The notes under the pieces were generated by a model, which did not search any database, had not been told where the DNA came from, and was given only the letters and a program-made list of their open reading frames with translations. From contig DIXT01000014.1 of NCBI GenBank assembly GCA_002436085.1, positions 1 to 34,962 of the forward strand: a stretch of 34,962 nt of DNA, given 5' to 3'. Positions 21,829-29,587 of the stretch are shown piece after piece. The stretch is from Anaerolineaceae bacterium UBA6073 (lineage in GTDB: Bacteria > Chloroflexota > Anaerolineae > Anaerolineales > Anaerolineaceae). Made by a program: the position numbers and the translations under genes. Positions within the stretch are counted from its first letter, which is position 1. Every line of letters begins with the position of its first letter.

Positions 21829-23160
21829 ATGAAACGGTCGTCATGGCGCTTTCTGTGGAAATCTGAAGATATTCGCAACAAACTGTTGATCACGCTGCTG
21901 TTGCTGGCGATTTATCGCCTGGCGGCAAATATTCCTGTGCCTGGGATTGACCGGGCTACGGTGGCAGCGCTGACCAGTCTGAAAGGCACGCAAGGCAACC
22001 TGATTAACCTGCTGGATATGTTGAGCGGCGGCGCGGTCTCCAATTTCTCGATCCTGGCGATGGGCGTTTATCCTTATATTACCGCTCAGATTATTTTGCA
22101 GCTTCTCCAGCCGATTATCCCCGCGCTGGAAAAGAAAATGCAGGACGATCCGCGTGAAGGCCGCATCTGGATGGAAAAATGGACTGTCATTCTGACCATC
22201 CCGATGGCGCTGCTGTCCGCTTTTGGACAAATTAACATCTTTAATCAGATGCTTGGCAGCTCAGTTATTACCAATTGGGGCTTTACTGCCGGAAAGCTCA
22301 TGCCCACGCTCACCGCGATTTTCGCGATGGTGTCCGGCACGATGCTTGGCGTATGGATTGGTCAGCTCATTTCTGAGTTTGGTCTGCGCAATCAGGGCTT
22401 ATCACTGATTATTTTCAGCGGTATCGTTTCCCGTTTACCGCAATCTTTGCTCCAACTGCTCACAAACAAAGAATCCTGGTGGATGATCTTTATTGTGGTA
22501 CTCATCCTGATAGTCACGATCTTTGCGATTGTGTACGTCCAGCAGGGGCGCCGCAATGTTCCGGTCATGTTTCCTGGGCGTAGAATTGGCAGCCGCATGT
22601 CCATGCCGGTGCGCAGTAACTTACCGCTGATGGTGAATATGGCCGGCATGATTCCGATCATTTTTGCTCAGTCATTCCTGACCTTCCCGGCGATTCTGGC
22701 TTCTTTCTTTGTGAATTCAAAAGCTGCATGGCTTGCCAAGTCAGCGAATTGGGTGACCGGCGCATTTGGCGCGGAAGCAGCCTGGTACCCAATAATGTTC
22801 TTCGTGCTGGTAGTGCTCTTCACCTTCTTCTATACGGACGTGATGTTCACTCAGCAAAATTACGGCGAGAACCTGAAAAAGCAAGGCGCTCAGATCCCGG
22901 GTGTTGTGCGCGGCAAGCCCACGCAGGACTACCTGACCCGCGTGCAGCGTAGAATTACACTGCCCGGCGCGTTCTTCCTCGGTTTTGTCGCGGTGATGCC
23001 GTACTTGTTCACAGCAATCCTCCCGGCAGGCAGCTCGGCGACGCTGCTGCTTTCCTCATCCGGTCTGCTGATTGTGGTCGGTACTGTGCGTGAAACTGTC
23101 CAGCTCATTGAAACCGAACTGCGCATGCATGGTTACGACGACAGACTGATAAATAGCTGA
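21829..23160 (+). CDS. secY: Protein translocase subunit SecY
   Basis: The 443-residue channel subunit of the Sec translocon in the cytoplasmic membrane. About ten hydrophobic segments are visible. Landmarks are RLAANIPVPGID in the first segment, the FSILAMGVYPYITAQIILQLL plug/TM2 region, and the cytoplasmic loops QQGRRNVPV and the TRVQRRITLPGA loop that contact the ribosome and SecA. AAGGAG precedes the ATG. It lies between rplO and adk as in most spc clusters. Confidence 0.97.
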   Translation: MKRSSWRFLWKSEDIRNKLLITLLLLAIYRLAANIPVPGIDRATVAALTSLKGTQGNLINLLDMLSGGAVSNFSILAMGVYPYITAQIILQLLQPIIPALEKKMQDDPREGRIWMEKWTVILTIPMALLSAFGQINIFNQMLGSSVITNWGFTAGKLMPTLTAIFAMVSGTMLGVWIGQLISEFGLRNQGLSLIIFSGIVSRLPQSLLQLLTNKESWWMIFIVVLILIVTIFAIVYVQQGRRNVPVMFPGRRIGSRMSMPVRSNLPLMVNMAGMIPIIFAQSFLTFPAILASFFVNSKAAWLAKSANWVTGAFGAEAAWYPIMFFVLVVLFTFFYTDVMFTQQNYGENLKKQGAQIPGVVRGKPTQDYLTRVQRRITLPGAFFLGFVAVMPYLFTAILPAGSSATLLLSSSGLLIVVGTVRETVQLIETELRMHGYDDRLINS

Positions 23161-23167
23161 GGTTGAT

Positions 23168-23830
23168 ATGAATAAAAAGGCGACTTACATCGTCATGCTG
23201 GGTCCGCCCGGGGCCGGTAAAGGTACCCAGGCAAAGGTAATTGCTGAGAAACTCGGCTTGGTGCACGTCTCAAGCGGCGATTTATTCCGCGAAAATTTGA
23301 GCCGTGAGACCGAACTGGGTAAACTGGCACAGACCTACATGACCAAAGGCGAATTGGTGCCGGACGATGTCACTATCGCGATGGTCAAAGAACGCCTTTC
23401 CCGCCCGGATTGCGAATTAGGCGCTGTTTTGGACGGATTTCCGCGCACGCCTGCGCAGGCTGAAGCCTTGAACGGTATTCTGGCGGAAATGCAAGGGAAA
23501 ATTGATATTGTGCCCCTAATCAGCGTACCGGACCAGGTGTTGATTGAACGTCTGAGCGGCAGATGGATGAGCGCCAGCGGGCGCGTGTACCACGCGCTTT
23601 TCAACCCGCCCAAGGTCAAATGGCTGGACGACATGGATGGCAGCCCGCTCTATCAGCGCGATGATGACAAACCGGAAACGGTGCAGCACCGCATTGATGT
23701 TTACAAGGCTCAGACCGCTCCACTGATTGATTTCTTCAAGACAGCTGGCGTCCTGGTTGAAGTAGACGGAACACAGGACATTGACAAAGTAACCGAAGAT
23801 ATCCTGACCGCGATAGGCACGGCTTATTGA
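23168..23830 (+). CDS. adk: Adenylate kinase
   Basis: A 220-residue kinase interconverting ATP + AMP and 2 ADP. The P-loop GPPGAGKGTQ (12-21), the AMP-site SSGDLFR and DGFPRTPAQAEAL segments, and QRDDDKPETVQHR after the lid are present. The LID region (GRWMSASGRVYHALFNPPK and on) has the long-form size but no cysteines, so unlike many Gram-positive relatives it cannot bind structural zinc. The gene starts 7 bases after secY, and its TGA overlaps the map ATG. Confidence 0.96.
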   Translation: MNKKATYIVMLGPPGAGKGTQAKVIAEKLGLVHVSSGDLFRENLSRETELGKLAQTYMTKGELVPDDVTIAMVKERLSRPDCELGAVLDGFPRTPAQAEALNGILAEMQGKIDIVPLISVPDQVLIERLSGRWMSASGRVYHALFNPPKVKWLDDMDGSPLYQRDDDKPETVQHRIDVYKAQTAPLIDFFKTAGVLVEVDGTQDIDKVTEDILTAIGTAY

Positions 23831-24594
23831 TGGAAGGAATTGTGAACATTAAATCTGCGGCGGAAATCGCGATTATGCGCGAAGCAGGCCGGATTAACGC
23901 TGAGGCGCTCGAGGCGGCGAAAGCCGCTATTGCCCCGGGCGTGTCCACGCTGGAGCTGAACGAGGCTGTTGAAGCAGTCCACCGCAAATATGGAGTCTAT
24001 TCGCCCTTTAAAAACTACCCGGGTCCTTATCCATTTCCTGCCAGCATTTGCGCCAGTGTGAATGAGGAATTGGTGCACGGCATTCCGGACAAGCGCAAGT
24101 TGAAAGAAGGCGATATTGTCTCGATTGACTGCGGCACGGTGTATCAGGGTTTTGTGGGCGACTCAGCCTTTACAATTGGCGTGGGAGAGATAACCCCGCT
24201 GGCGCAAAAGCTGATTGAGGTCACCAAACAGGCTCTGGACGCTGCCATTGCGCAGATGGTACCCGGAAATCATCTCGGAGACATTGGCGCGGCGGTTGAA
24301 GCGCTGGTGCTCAAGCACGGCTTTCACGTGACGCATTTGTATACAGGGCACGGTGTTGGCCGAGAGATGCACGAGAGCCCGATGGTTCCGAATTACGGAC
24401 AACCCGGGCAGGGCATACTGCTGCGGGAAGGAATGACGCTGGCGATTGAGCCGATGGTTCTGGTGGGAACGCGTTACACGCGCGAACTGAAGAACCAGTG
24501 GACAGTTATTTCAAGGGACCGCTCGCTGACCGCGCACCAGGAACACACGGTGGCTATCAGGGCGAACGGGCCGGAAATACTGACGCAATTGTGA
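23830..24594 (+). CDS. map: Methionine aminopeptidase, type I
   Basis: A 254-residue metallopeptidase removing the initiator Met from nascent proteins. Metal ligands are visible: the two aspartates in SIDCGTVYQGFVGDSAF, His in GHGVGREMHESP, Glu in AIEPMV and Glu in HQEHTVAI. No N-terminal zinc-finger extension. The ATG at 23830 overlaps the adk stop (TGATG), suggesting reinitiation; a TTG one codon earlier is less likely. The next gene would normally be infA, but here a 73-base gap with a promoter leads to rpmJ. Confidence 0.95.
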   Translation: MEGIVNIKSAAEIAIMREAGRINAEALEAAKAAIAPGVSTLELNEAVEAVHRKYGVYSPFKNYPGPYPFPASICASVNEELVHGIPDKRKLKEGDIVSIDCGTVYQGFVGDSAFTIGVGEITPLAQKLIEVTKQALDAAIAQMVPGNHLGDIGAAVEALVLKHGFHVTHLYTGHGVGREMHESPMVPNYGQPGQGILLREGMTLAIEPMVLVGTRYTRELKNQWTVISRDRSLTAHQEHTVAIRANGPEILTQL

Positions 24595-24605
24595 CAAATT
24601 TGGTC

Positions 24606-24634
24606 TTGCCAAGAGACTGAAGAGAAGATATAAT
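24606..24634 (+). promoter_or_regulatory. Strong internal promoter before rpmJ
   Basis: TTGCCA (24606-24611), a 17-base spacer and a perfect TATAAT (24629-24634): 11 of 12 consensus positions. It lies 12 bases after the map stop codon and drives rpmJ-rpsM-rpsK-rpsD-rpoA-rplQ, occupying the place where infA usually stands. Confidence 0.8.
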
Positions 24635-24667
24635 AAAATCTTTGCGGATAAGCATAAGGAGTAACTG

Positions 24668-24781
24668 ATGAAAGTATCAGCTTCAATTAAAAAGCGCTGT
24701 TCAAAGTGCAAGATCGTCAAACGCGACGGTCGGCTCTATGTCATTTGTACTAATCCAAGACACAAACAGCGACAAGGATAA
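24668..24781 (+). CDS. rpmJ: 50S ribosomal protein bL36
   Basis: A 37-residue zinc-ribbon protein. The ligands are Cys11, Cys14, Cys27 and His32 (RCSKCK ... VICTNPRHKQRQG). MKVSASIKKRC is the typical start. AAGGAG lies 6-7 bases before the ATG. It is the first gene after the internal promoter and is followed by rpsM after 11 bases. Its zinc site makes it the C+ form of bL36. Confidence 0.96.
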   Translation: MKVSASIKKRCSKCKIVKRDGRLYVICTNPRHKQRQG

Positions 24782-24792
24782 GGAATCATACT

Positions 24793-25182
24793 ATGGCTCG
24801 TATAGAAGGTGTTGACCTCCCGCGCAATAAGCGCATTCAGATTGGTTTGCGGTACATTTATGGCATCGGACCAACCACCGCTGATGAAATTCTTTCTGCG
24901 ACCGGTGTAGATCCTGACATCCGCGTCAAGGATTTGCCTGAGAACGAAGTTTCCAGGCTGCGTGATTATATTACCCAGAACCTGAAGGTTGAGGGTGATC
25001 TGCGCCGCGAAGTACAGATGAATATTAAACGTTTGGTAGAAATCGGCTGTTACCGCGGTATGCGCCACCGCCGAAATCTCCCGACCCGCGGTCAGCGCAC
25101 GCGCACCAACGCGCGCACCCGTAAGGGTCCCAAGAAGACAGTTGCCGGCCGCGGCCGCCGCCGTGGAGCGACTAAGAAGTAG
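24793..25182 (+). CDS. rpsM: 30S ribosomal protein uS13
   Basis: A 129-residue S13 of the 30S head that forms intersubunit bridges B1a/B1b. ARIEGVDLPRNKRIQIGLRY at the start, GIG-type helix-hairpin-helix, and the C-terminal GMRHRRNLPTRGQRTRTNAR tail are diagnostic. A further Lys/Arg-rich end (GRGRRRGATKK) reaches P-site tRNA. AAGGA precedes the ATG. A structured 104-base gap separates it from rpsK. Confidence 0.97.
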   Translation: MARIEGVDLPRNKRIQIGLRYIYGIGPTTADEILSATGVDPDIRVKDLPENEVSRLRDYITQNLKVEGDLRREVQMNIKRLVEIGCYRGMRHRRNLPTRGQRTRTNARTRKGPKKTVAGRGRRRGATKK

Positions 25183-25191
25183 CATTGAACT

Positions 25192-25255
25192 GGCAGCCTG
25201 AGCCTGGAGAAGGGTTACCTTTCTCCCCTGCGGCTACTTCAGGCTTCTGGCTTGC
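25192..25255 (+). promoter_or_regulatory. Branched hairpin between rpsM and rpsK
   Basis: GGAGAAGG (25206-25213) pairs with CCTTTCTCC (25218-25226) with one bulged base and a GTTA loop. This lies inside GCCTGA/TCAGGC (25196-25201, 25239-25244), and GGCA/TGCC can close the outside. It is 30 bases before the rpsK start. In other bacteria S4 (rpsD, two genes on) regulates the alpha operon by binding structured mRNA, so this is a candidate site; no T-run supports termination. Confidence 0.45.
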
Positions 25256-25286
25256 CGGACAAGAAGAGATTGAGTGAGGAAGAATT

Positions 25287-25691
25287 ATGGCTAAACAAGC
25301 ACGCACAGCACGACGAACAACCAGTGCCCGCAAAGTAAAACGCCAGGTTTCGACAGCGCAGGTGCACGTTTATGCGTCCTTTAATAACACCATCGTGACG
25401 GTGACTGACCTGCAGGGGAACACCCTGTGCTGGGGAAGCTCCGGAAGCGCAGGGTTCAAAGGTTCGCGTAAGAGTACGCCTTTTGCTGCCAGACTGGCAA
25501 CTGAACAGACCATCAAAACAGCCCAGACTATGGGCGTGCAGGAAGTGGAGCTGTTTGTTAAAGGTCCTGGTCCCGGCCGCGAAGCCGCAATCCGTGCTGT
25601 CCAATCCCTGGGTATCAAGGTTCGCCTGATATCCGACCTGACCCCGGTCCCGCATAACGGCTGCCGGCCGCCAAAACGCCGCCGCGTGTAG
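25287..25691 (+). CDS. rpsK: 30S ribosomal protein uS11
   Basis: A 134-residue S11 on the 30S platform near the E site. The basic N-terminus leads to HVYASFNNTIVTVTDLQGN, followed by WGSSGSAGFKGSRKSTPFAA and VKGPGPGREAAIRA, with HNGCRPPKRRRV as the classical end. GAGGAAG lies before the ATG. It follows a 104-base gap with a hairpin and precedes rpsD by 23 bases. Confidence 0.97.
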   Translation: MAKQARTARRTTSARKVKRQVSTAQVHVYASFNNTIVTVTDLQGNTLCWGSSGSAGFKGSRKSTPFAARLATEQTIKTAQTMGVQEVELFVKGPGPGREAAIRAVQSLGIKVRLISDLTPVPHNGCRPPKRRRV

Positions 25692-25714
25692 TATTTGAAA
25701 AAGGAAATGTAATT

Positions 25715-26353
25715 ATGGCAAGATACACTGATCCAGTATGTCGTTTGTGTCGGCGCGAAGGTGAGAAGTTGTTCCTGAAAGGGGACCGCTGCCTCTCACC
25801 GAAATGCGCTTTTGAAAAACGTAGTTATCCGCCTGGAATGCACGGAAAAATGACCTCCGCGCGCCCAGGTCGGGAATCTGACTATGCCAAACAGCTGCGT
25901 GCCAAACAGAAGGTGCGTCGCGTGTACGGCATCCTTGAACGCCAGTTCCGCCGTTTTTACGGACAGGCTTTGCGCATGCGCGGTCTGACTGGCATTAATC
26001 TGCTCCAGATCCTGGAGACTCGTTTATCCAATGTTGTATACCGCCTTGGTTTTGCCGCCAGCCGTCCGCAGGCCCGCATTTTGGTATCCCACGGGCATTT
26101 CCTGGTGAACGGCGAACGCGCGGACATTCCATCCTATGGAATTTCTGTTGATGATGTCATCTCTGTACGAGAACGGTCCCTTGATACTGTCTATTTCAAG
26201 AACCTGCGGGAAGAAGCTGAAGGCAGAACTGTGCCGGGTTGGCTGGCGCGTGATATGACCAACCTGAGCGGCAGAATGCTGCGTTTGCCTGAGCGTTCTG
26301 AAATTGACGGTAACCTCAACGAACAGCTGATTGTTGAATATTATTCGCGCTAA
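25715..26353 (+). CDS. rpsD: 30S ribosomal protein uS4, zinc-binding form
   Basis: A 212-residue S4, an assembly initiator and in many bacteria the feedback regulator of the alpha operon. Near the N-terminus, Cys9, Cys12, Cys26 and Cys31 make a zinc knuckle (VCRLCRRE ... RCLSPKC), the C+ form. The S4 RNA-binding domain begins at LETRLSNVVYRLGFAASRPQ and includes ILVSHGHFLVNGERADIPS. Length is slightly above the norm. AAGGAA precedes the ATG. A hairpin lies between it and rpoA. Confidence 0.97.
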   Translation: MARYTDPVCRLCRREGEKLFLKGDRCLSPKCAFEKRSYPPGMHGKMTSARPGRESDYAKQLRAKQKVRRVYGILERQFRRFYGQALRMRGLTGINLLQILETRLSNVVYRLGFAASRPQARILVSHGHFLVNGERADIPSYGISVDDVISVRERSLDTVYFKNLREEAEGRTVPGWLARDMTNLSGRMLRLPERSEIDGNLNEQLIVEYYSR

Positions 26354-26366
26354 TCACCGATTTATT

Positions 26367-26389
26367 CAGTCTCTCTCATCAAGAGACTG
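26367..26389 (+). promoter_or_regulatory. Hairpin just before the rpoA ribosome-binding site
   Basis: CAGTCTCT (26367-26374) pairs perfectly with AGAGACTG (26382-26389) around a 7-base loop. GGAGG starts 3 bases later and the GTG start 16 bases later. No T-run. It could set the ratio of RpoA to ribosomal proteins by affecting mRNA processing or initiation. Confidence 0.5.
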
Positions 26390-26404
26390 GCGGAGGGGCT
26401 AACC

Positions 26405-27367
26405 GTGAGTGGAAGATATGATATGGTAACACCAAAAGTGGAAGTTAAGAAACAGAGCCGTGAGGCCGGGCAGTTCACAATCAGCCCATTGGAACGCGGT
26501 TTTGGAATTACCATGGGCAACGCGATTCGCCGTGTTTTGCTTTCCTCTTTGGAAGGCGCGGCGATCACCGCGGTACGCATTACGGATGTGATGCATGAGT
26601 TCAGCACTATTCCTGGCGTTGGCGAGGATGTCATCCAGGTTATGCTGAACCTGAAACAGATCCGCATGAAACTGTACGATGTGGATTTGGCGCATCTCCA
26701 GTTGGATGTGCACGGAGAAGGTACCTACACAGCGGCGGATGTTATCTGTCCGCCGGAAGTTGAAATTATCAACCCGGACCTGTACCTTTTCAGCATCACC
26801 GAAAACGCGGCGCACGTGGAAATGGAATTTACGGTTGAACGCGGACGCGGCTATATTCCCGCCGGCGACCGCGCAGAGCGGCTGCCAATTGGCGTTTTGC
26901 CGGTGGACGCGATTTTCTCACCGGTTCGCCGCGTGAATTGGTCAGTTACCAACGCCCGCGTTGGTCATAACACCAATTACGATAAGCTCAACCTGGACAT
27001 CTGGACAGACGGTACCATTCCGCCCGAAACAGCCCTGCAGAGCGCGGTTGACCTGCTAATCCATCAGTTCAACTTCATCAGCGGCACCAGCGAAGAATTG
27101 CTGGAAACTGAAGTATCGCTTGAAGATACTGATCAGATGGGCGGCATCGAAGCAGCCGAGACCAATATCGAAGCGCTTGACCTGACTGTGCGCGTGTACA
27201 ACGCTCTGAAACGCACTGGCGTTTCAACTGTGCGCGACGTGCGCGATATGCTGGCCAAAGGCGAGAACCACATGCTCTCCATCCGAAATTTTGGAGAGAA
27301 GAGTCTGGTTGAATTAAGAGCCAAAATGATTGAAAAAGGCTACCTAAAAGACGAAAAAGCGGAGTAG
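26405..27367 (+). CDS. rpoA: DNA-directed RNA polymerase subunit alpha
   Basis: The 320-residue alpha subunit. The N-terminal dimerisation domain shows FTISPLERGFGITMGNAIRR, the diagnostic LERGFG motif, and the PGVGEDVIQVMLNLK segment. The C-terminal domain (about 255-315) that binds UP elements and activators has the LSIRNFGEKSLVELRAKM helix. The GTG at 26405 is chosen since GGAGG lies 8 bases upstream; an ATG at 26423 would shorten it by six residues. rplQ follows after 6 bases. Confidence 0.97.
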   Translation: MSGRYDMVTPKVEVKKQSREAGQFTISPLERGFGITMGNAIRRVLLSSLEGAAITAVRITDVMHEFSTIPGVGEDVIQVMLNLKQIRMKLYDVDLAHLQLDVHGEGTYTAADVICPPEVEIINPDLYLFSITENAAHVEMEFTVERGRGYIPAGDRAERLPIGVLPVDAIFSPVRRVNWSVTNARVGHNTNYDKLNLDIWTDGTIPPETALQSAVDLLIHQFNFISGTSEELLETEVSLEDTDQMGGIEAAETNIEALDLTVRVYNALKRTGVSTVRDVRDMLAKGENHMLSIRNFGEKSLVELRAKMIEKGYLKDEKAE

Positions 27368-27373
27368 TTAGTT

Positions 27374-27757
27374 ATGCGACATCAGGTTAAAGGATATCGC
27401 CTTGGCAGAAGCGGCGGACACCGCACAGCCATGCGCAAGACGATGATTATGCAATTATTTGATCACGAGAAGATTCAGACCACGCTGGCAAAAGCAAAGT
27501 CTATTCAGCCTGACGCTGAAAAGATAATCACGCTTGCCCGCAACAGCCTGACCGCGAGCGAAGTTGAAAAGCTGAACGCACGCCGGCAGGTTGCGGCTGA
27601 ACTTGGTAATTCCAGCACGGAAATTGTCAAAAAACTGTTTGACGACATTGCTCCGCGCTTCAAGACCCGTCCGGGTGGATATACCCGTCTGCTCAAACTG
27701 GGACCGCGACTCGGCGATAACGCCGAAATGGTCCTGCTTGAACTTGTTTCTGAGTAG
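27374..27757 (+). CDS. rplQ: 50S ribosomal protein bL17
   Basis: A 127-residue L17 near the tunnel exit. MRHQVKGYRLGRSGGHRTAM at the N-terminus and the GGYTRLLKLGPRLGDNAEM end are diagnostic. It begins 6 bases after rpoA, with the RBS (GGAG) formed by the rpoA stop region. truA follows after a 47-base gap with alternative hairpins. Confidence 0.97.
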   Translation: MRHQVKGYRLGRSGGHRTAMRKTMIMQLFDHEKIQTTLAKAKSIQPDAEKIITLARNSLTASEVEKLNARRQVAAELGNSSTEIVKKLFDDIAPRFKTRPGGYTRLLKLGPRLGDNAEMVLLELVSE

Positions 27758-27776
27758 GACAATATGAAGGGTTTTC

Positions 27777-27804
27777 GCCTTTCAGACCCTGAAAGTTGAA
27801 AGGC
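27777..27804 (+). promoter_or_regulatory. Mutually exclusive hairpins over the truA start
   Basis: GCCTTTCA (27777-27784) pairs perfectly with TGAAAGGC (27797-27804), which ends one base before the truA ATG and buries the purine-rich AAAGG. The same left arm can instead pair with TGAAAG (27790-27795) in a 6-bp hairpin with a 5-base loop, freeing that region. This suggests weak or regulated truA translation. Confidence 0.5.
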
Positions 27805-28554
27805 ATGGCACATTACAAACTTATTCTCGCTTACGAAGGCACGGAGTACCACGGCTTTCAACGCCAGAAAAACAACAACAGCGTGCAGGCGGAGTTTGAA
27901 GCCGCTCTGCGCGAACTGGGTTGGTCGGGTCGGGCGGTGATGCCTGCCGGCAGGACGGACAGCGGTGTGCACGCCCGGGGTCAGGTCATCAGCTTTTCCC
28001 TGGACTGGAAGCACGGCACCGAAACGCTGGTGACCGCGCTGAACGCCCACCTGCCCGCGGATATCGCGGTGCAAGCCGCTGAAGAAGTGCCGCTGGCGTT
28101 TCACCCGCGTTACGACGCGCTGAGCCGCACGTATCGCTATCAGCTTTACGCGCAAATAGCGCGCAATCCGCTGGTGGACCGCTTTAGCTGGCGCTTGAAC
28201 GTGATGCCGGACCTGGAAAAGATGAACCGCGCGGCGGAACAGTTGCTTGGTGAACACGACTTCCGCGCGTTCGGCAAAGCCTTGAAGGAAGACGCGACCA
28301 CTGTGCGCAAGATATTTGGCGCGGAATGGCAAGGTGACGGCCAACAGGCTGCCTTTACCATCTGCGGTAATGCGTTTCTGTACCACATGGTACGCCGGAT
28401 TGTATTTGTGCTGGTGCAAGTCGGGTTGGGGAACCTGCCCGAGGAGATCGTAAGTCGGGGTCTGGAAAGCGGCGAAACAGGGATTGTCAGCCTGGCACCT
28501 GCCAGGGGGTTGACCCTGCTGGAAGTCGCTTATCCGGAGAATGGTATGAAATAA
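27805..28554 (+). CDS. truA: tRNA pseudouridine(38-40) synthase TruA
   Basis: A 249-residue pseudouridine synthase modifying positions 38-40 of the tRNA anticodon arm. The catalytic Asp52 lies in AGRTDSGVHARGQV; YKLILAYEGTEYHGFQRQ at the start (with YEGT where most relatives have YDGT) and FLYHMVRRIVFVLVQVG near the end are conserved. The ATG at 27805 gives the family-typical N-terminus, but AAAGG is only one base away, so an in-frame TTG at 27796 cannot be excluded. Placement between rplQ and rplM is common. Confidence 0.92.
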   Translation: MAHYKLILAYEGTEYHGFQRQKNNNSVQAEFEAALRELGWSGRAVMPAGRTDSGVHARGQVISFSLDWKHGTETLVTALNAHLPADIAVQAAEEVPLAFHPRYDALSRTYRYQLYAQIARNPLVDRFSWRLNVMPDLEKMNRAAEQLLGEHDFRAFGKALKEDATTVRKIFGAEWQGDGQQAAFTICGNAFLYHMVRRIVFVLVQVGLGNLPEEIVSRGLESGETGIVSLAPARGLTLLEVAYPENGMK

Positions 28555-28606
28555 GCTCCGGCAGCTAAAGCCTGAGTTTGGATTTGATAAAACGGAGAAA
28601 GTAACA

Positions 28607-29035
28607 GTGGAAAAAACATACGTTCCTAAAGGACAAGCTACCGGTGAGTGGTATCTCATGGATGCTGCCGGCGAAACGCTGGGCAGACTCGCGACCCGCA
28701 TCGCCGTGTTGTTGACAGGCAAACACCGCGCCGACTATACCCCCGGTGTGGTTCTGAACGATCATGTGGTCGTGATAAACGCAGCCCAGATCAGTTTCAA
28801 TCAGACCCGCGCAGAGGAAAAGAAGTACTATCGTCATTCGCTTTATCCCGGCGGCTTGAAGTCAGTCACCATTAAACGCCAGATGGAAGTGAAACCTGAA
28901 GCTGTCATTCGTGCCGCAGTACGCGGTATGCTGCCAAAGAATCGCCTGACGATGCGTTATCTGGCCAACCTGAAAATCTATGCCGGTTCCGAGCATCCAC
29001 ACGAAGCGCAGAACCCACAACCGATTGCGGAATAA
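28607..29035 (+). CDS. rplM: 50S ribosomal protein uL13
   Basis: A 142-residue L13, an early 50S assembly protein. It starts with GTG, supported by GGAGAAAG a few bases upstream. WYLMDAAGETLGRLATRIA, TGKHRADYTPGV and the YRHSLYPGGLKSV plus AVRGMLPKNRL segments are diagnostic. It forms the usual pair with rpsI, which starts 13 bases after its stop. No promoter is obvious in the 52-base gap after truA. Confidence 0.96.
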   Translation: MEKTYVPKGQATGEWYLMDAAGETLGRLATRIAVLLTGKHRADYTPGVVLNDHVVVINAAQISFNQTRAEEKKYYRHSLYPGGLKSVTIKRQMEVKPEAVIRAAVRGMLPKNRLTMRYLANLKIYAGSEHPHEAQNPQPIAE

Positions 29036-29048
29036 TTAAAGAGGTATT

Positions 29049-29441
29049 ATGGCACAATATATTGAAGCTATTGGACGACGAAAAGAAAGCACTGCCCGCG
29101 TCCGTGTGACTGAGGGAAGTGGCGTGTTTACCGTCAACGACAAACCGCTGGATGTATACTTTCCCCGCACCGGCGACGCTCCCATGATTTTGCAAGCGCT
29201 GGAAGCGGCCGGGCAAAACCCCGCCCTGACAGACGTGAGCGTCAAGGTTGAAGGCGGCGGCATCAGCGGTCAGCGCGACGCAGTCAAACTTGGCCTCGCG
29301 CGCGCCCTGGTTACGATGGACGAAGGCGCCCGCAAAGCTCTGCGTGAAAAAGGCTTGCTCACGCGCGACGCACGCGTTAAGGAACGCAAGAAGCCAGGTC
29401 TCAAGCGCGCCCGCAAGGCCCCGACCTACACCAAGCGTTAG
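29049..29441 (+). CDS. rpsI: 30S ribosomal protein uS9
   Basis: A 130-residue S9, whose C-terminal tail contacts P-site tRNA. YIEAIGRRKESTARVRVTEG at the N-terminus, VEGGGISGQRDAVKLGLARA, and the VKERKKPGLKRARKAPTYTKR end are typical; the tail ends in TKR where most relatives have SKR. GAGG precedes the ATG. It is the last gene of the long ribosomal run. Confidence 0.97.
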   Translation: MAQYIEAIGRRKESTARVRVTEGSGVFTVNDKPLDVYFPRTGDAPMILQALEAAGQNPALTDVSVKVEGGGISGQRDAVKLGLARALVTMDEGARKALREKGLLTRDARVKERKKPGLKRARKAPTYTKR

Positions 29442-29486
29442 ACCACCACGCTGGAACGCGCTTTTGGGCGTTGGTATTCCGCAGCG

Positions 29487-29539
29487 TATAATGCGATAAA
29501 ATATAAAGGCTGTCCGTATTCAGCATATGGGCAGCCTTT
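29487..29539 (+). terminator. Hairpin at the end of the rpsI run, with a TATAAT before it
   Basis: AAAGGCTGTCC (29505-29515) pairs with GGGCAGCCTTT (29529-29539), an 11-bp stem with one G-U pair and a 13-base loop, 63 bases after rpsI. The following ccctgttt is only a weak T-tract. A perfect TATAAT starts at 29487 with a poor -35 (TTGGGC at 17 bases). If that promoter is active, the hairpin would be the 5' leader of the next gene instead of a terminator. Confidence 0.5.
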
Positions 29540-29587
29540 CCCTGTTTGAATGGGGACCTACACACTGCTGTACTCAGAACTGAACTT

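Noticed and set aside
27505..28722. 405-codon ORF antisense to rplQ, truA and rplM
   Set aside because: It runs opposite three clear genes and arises from their codon bias. No independent signals support it.
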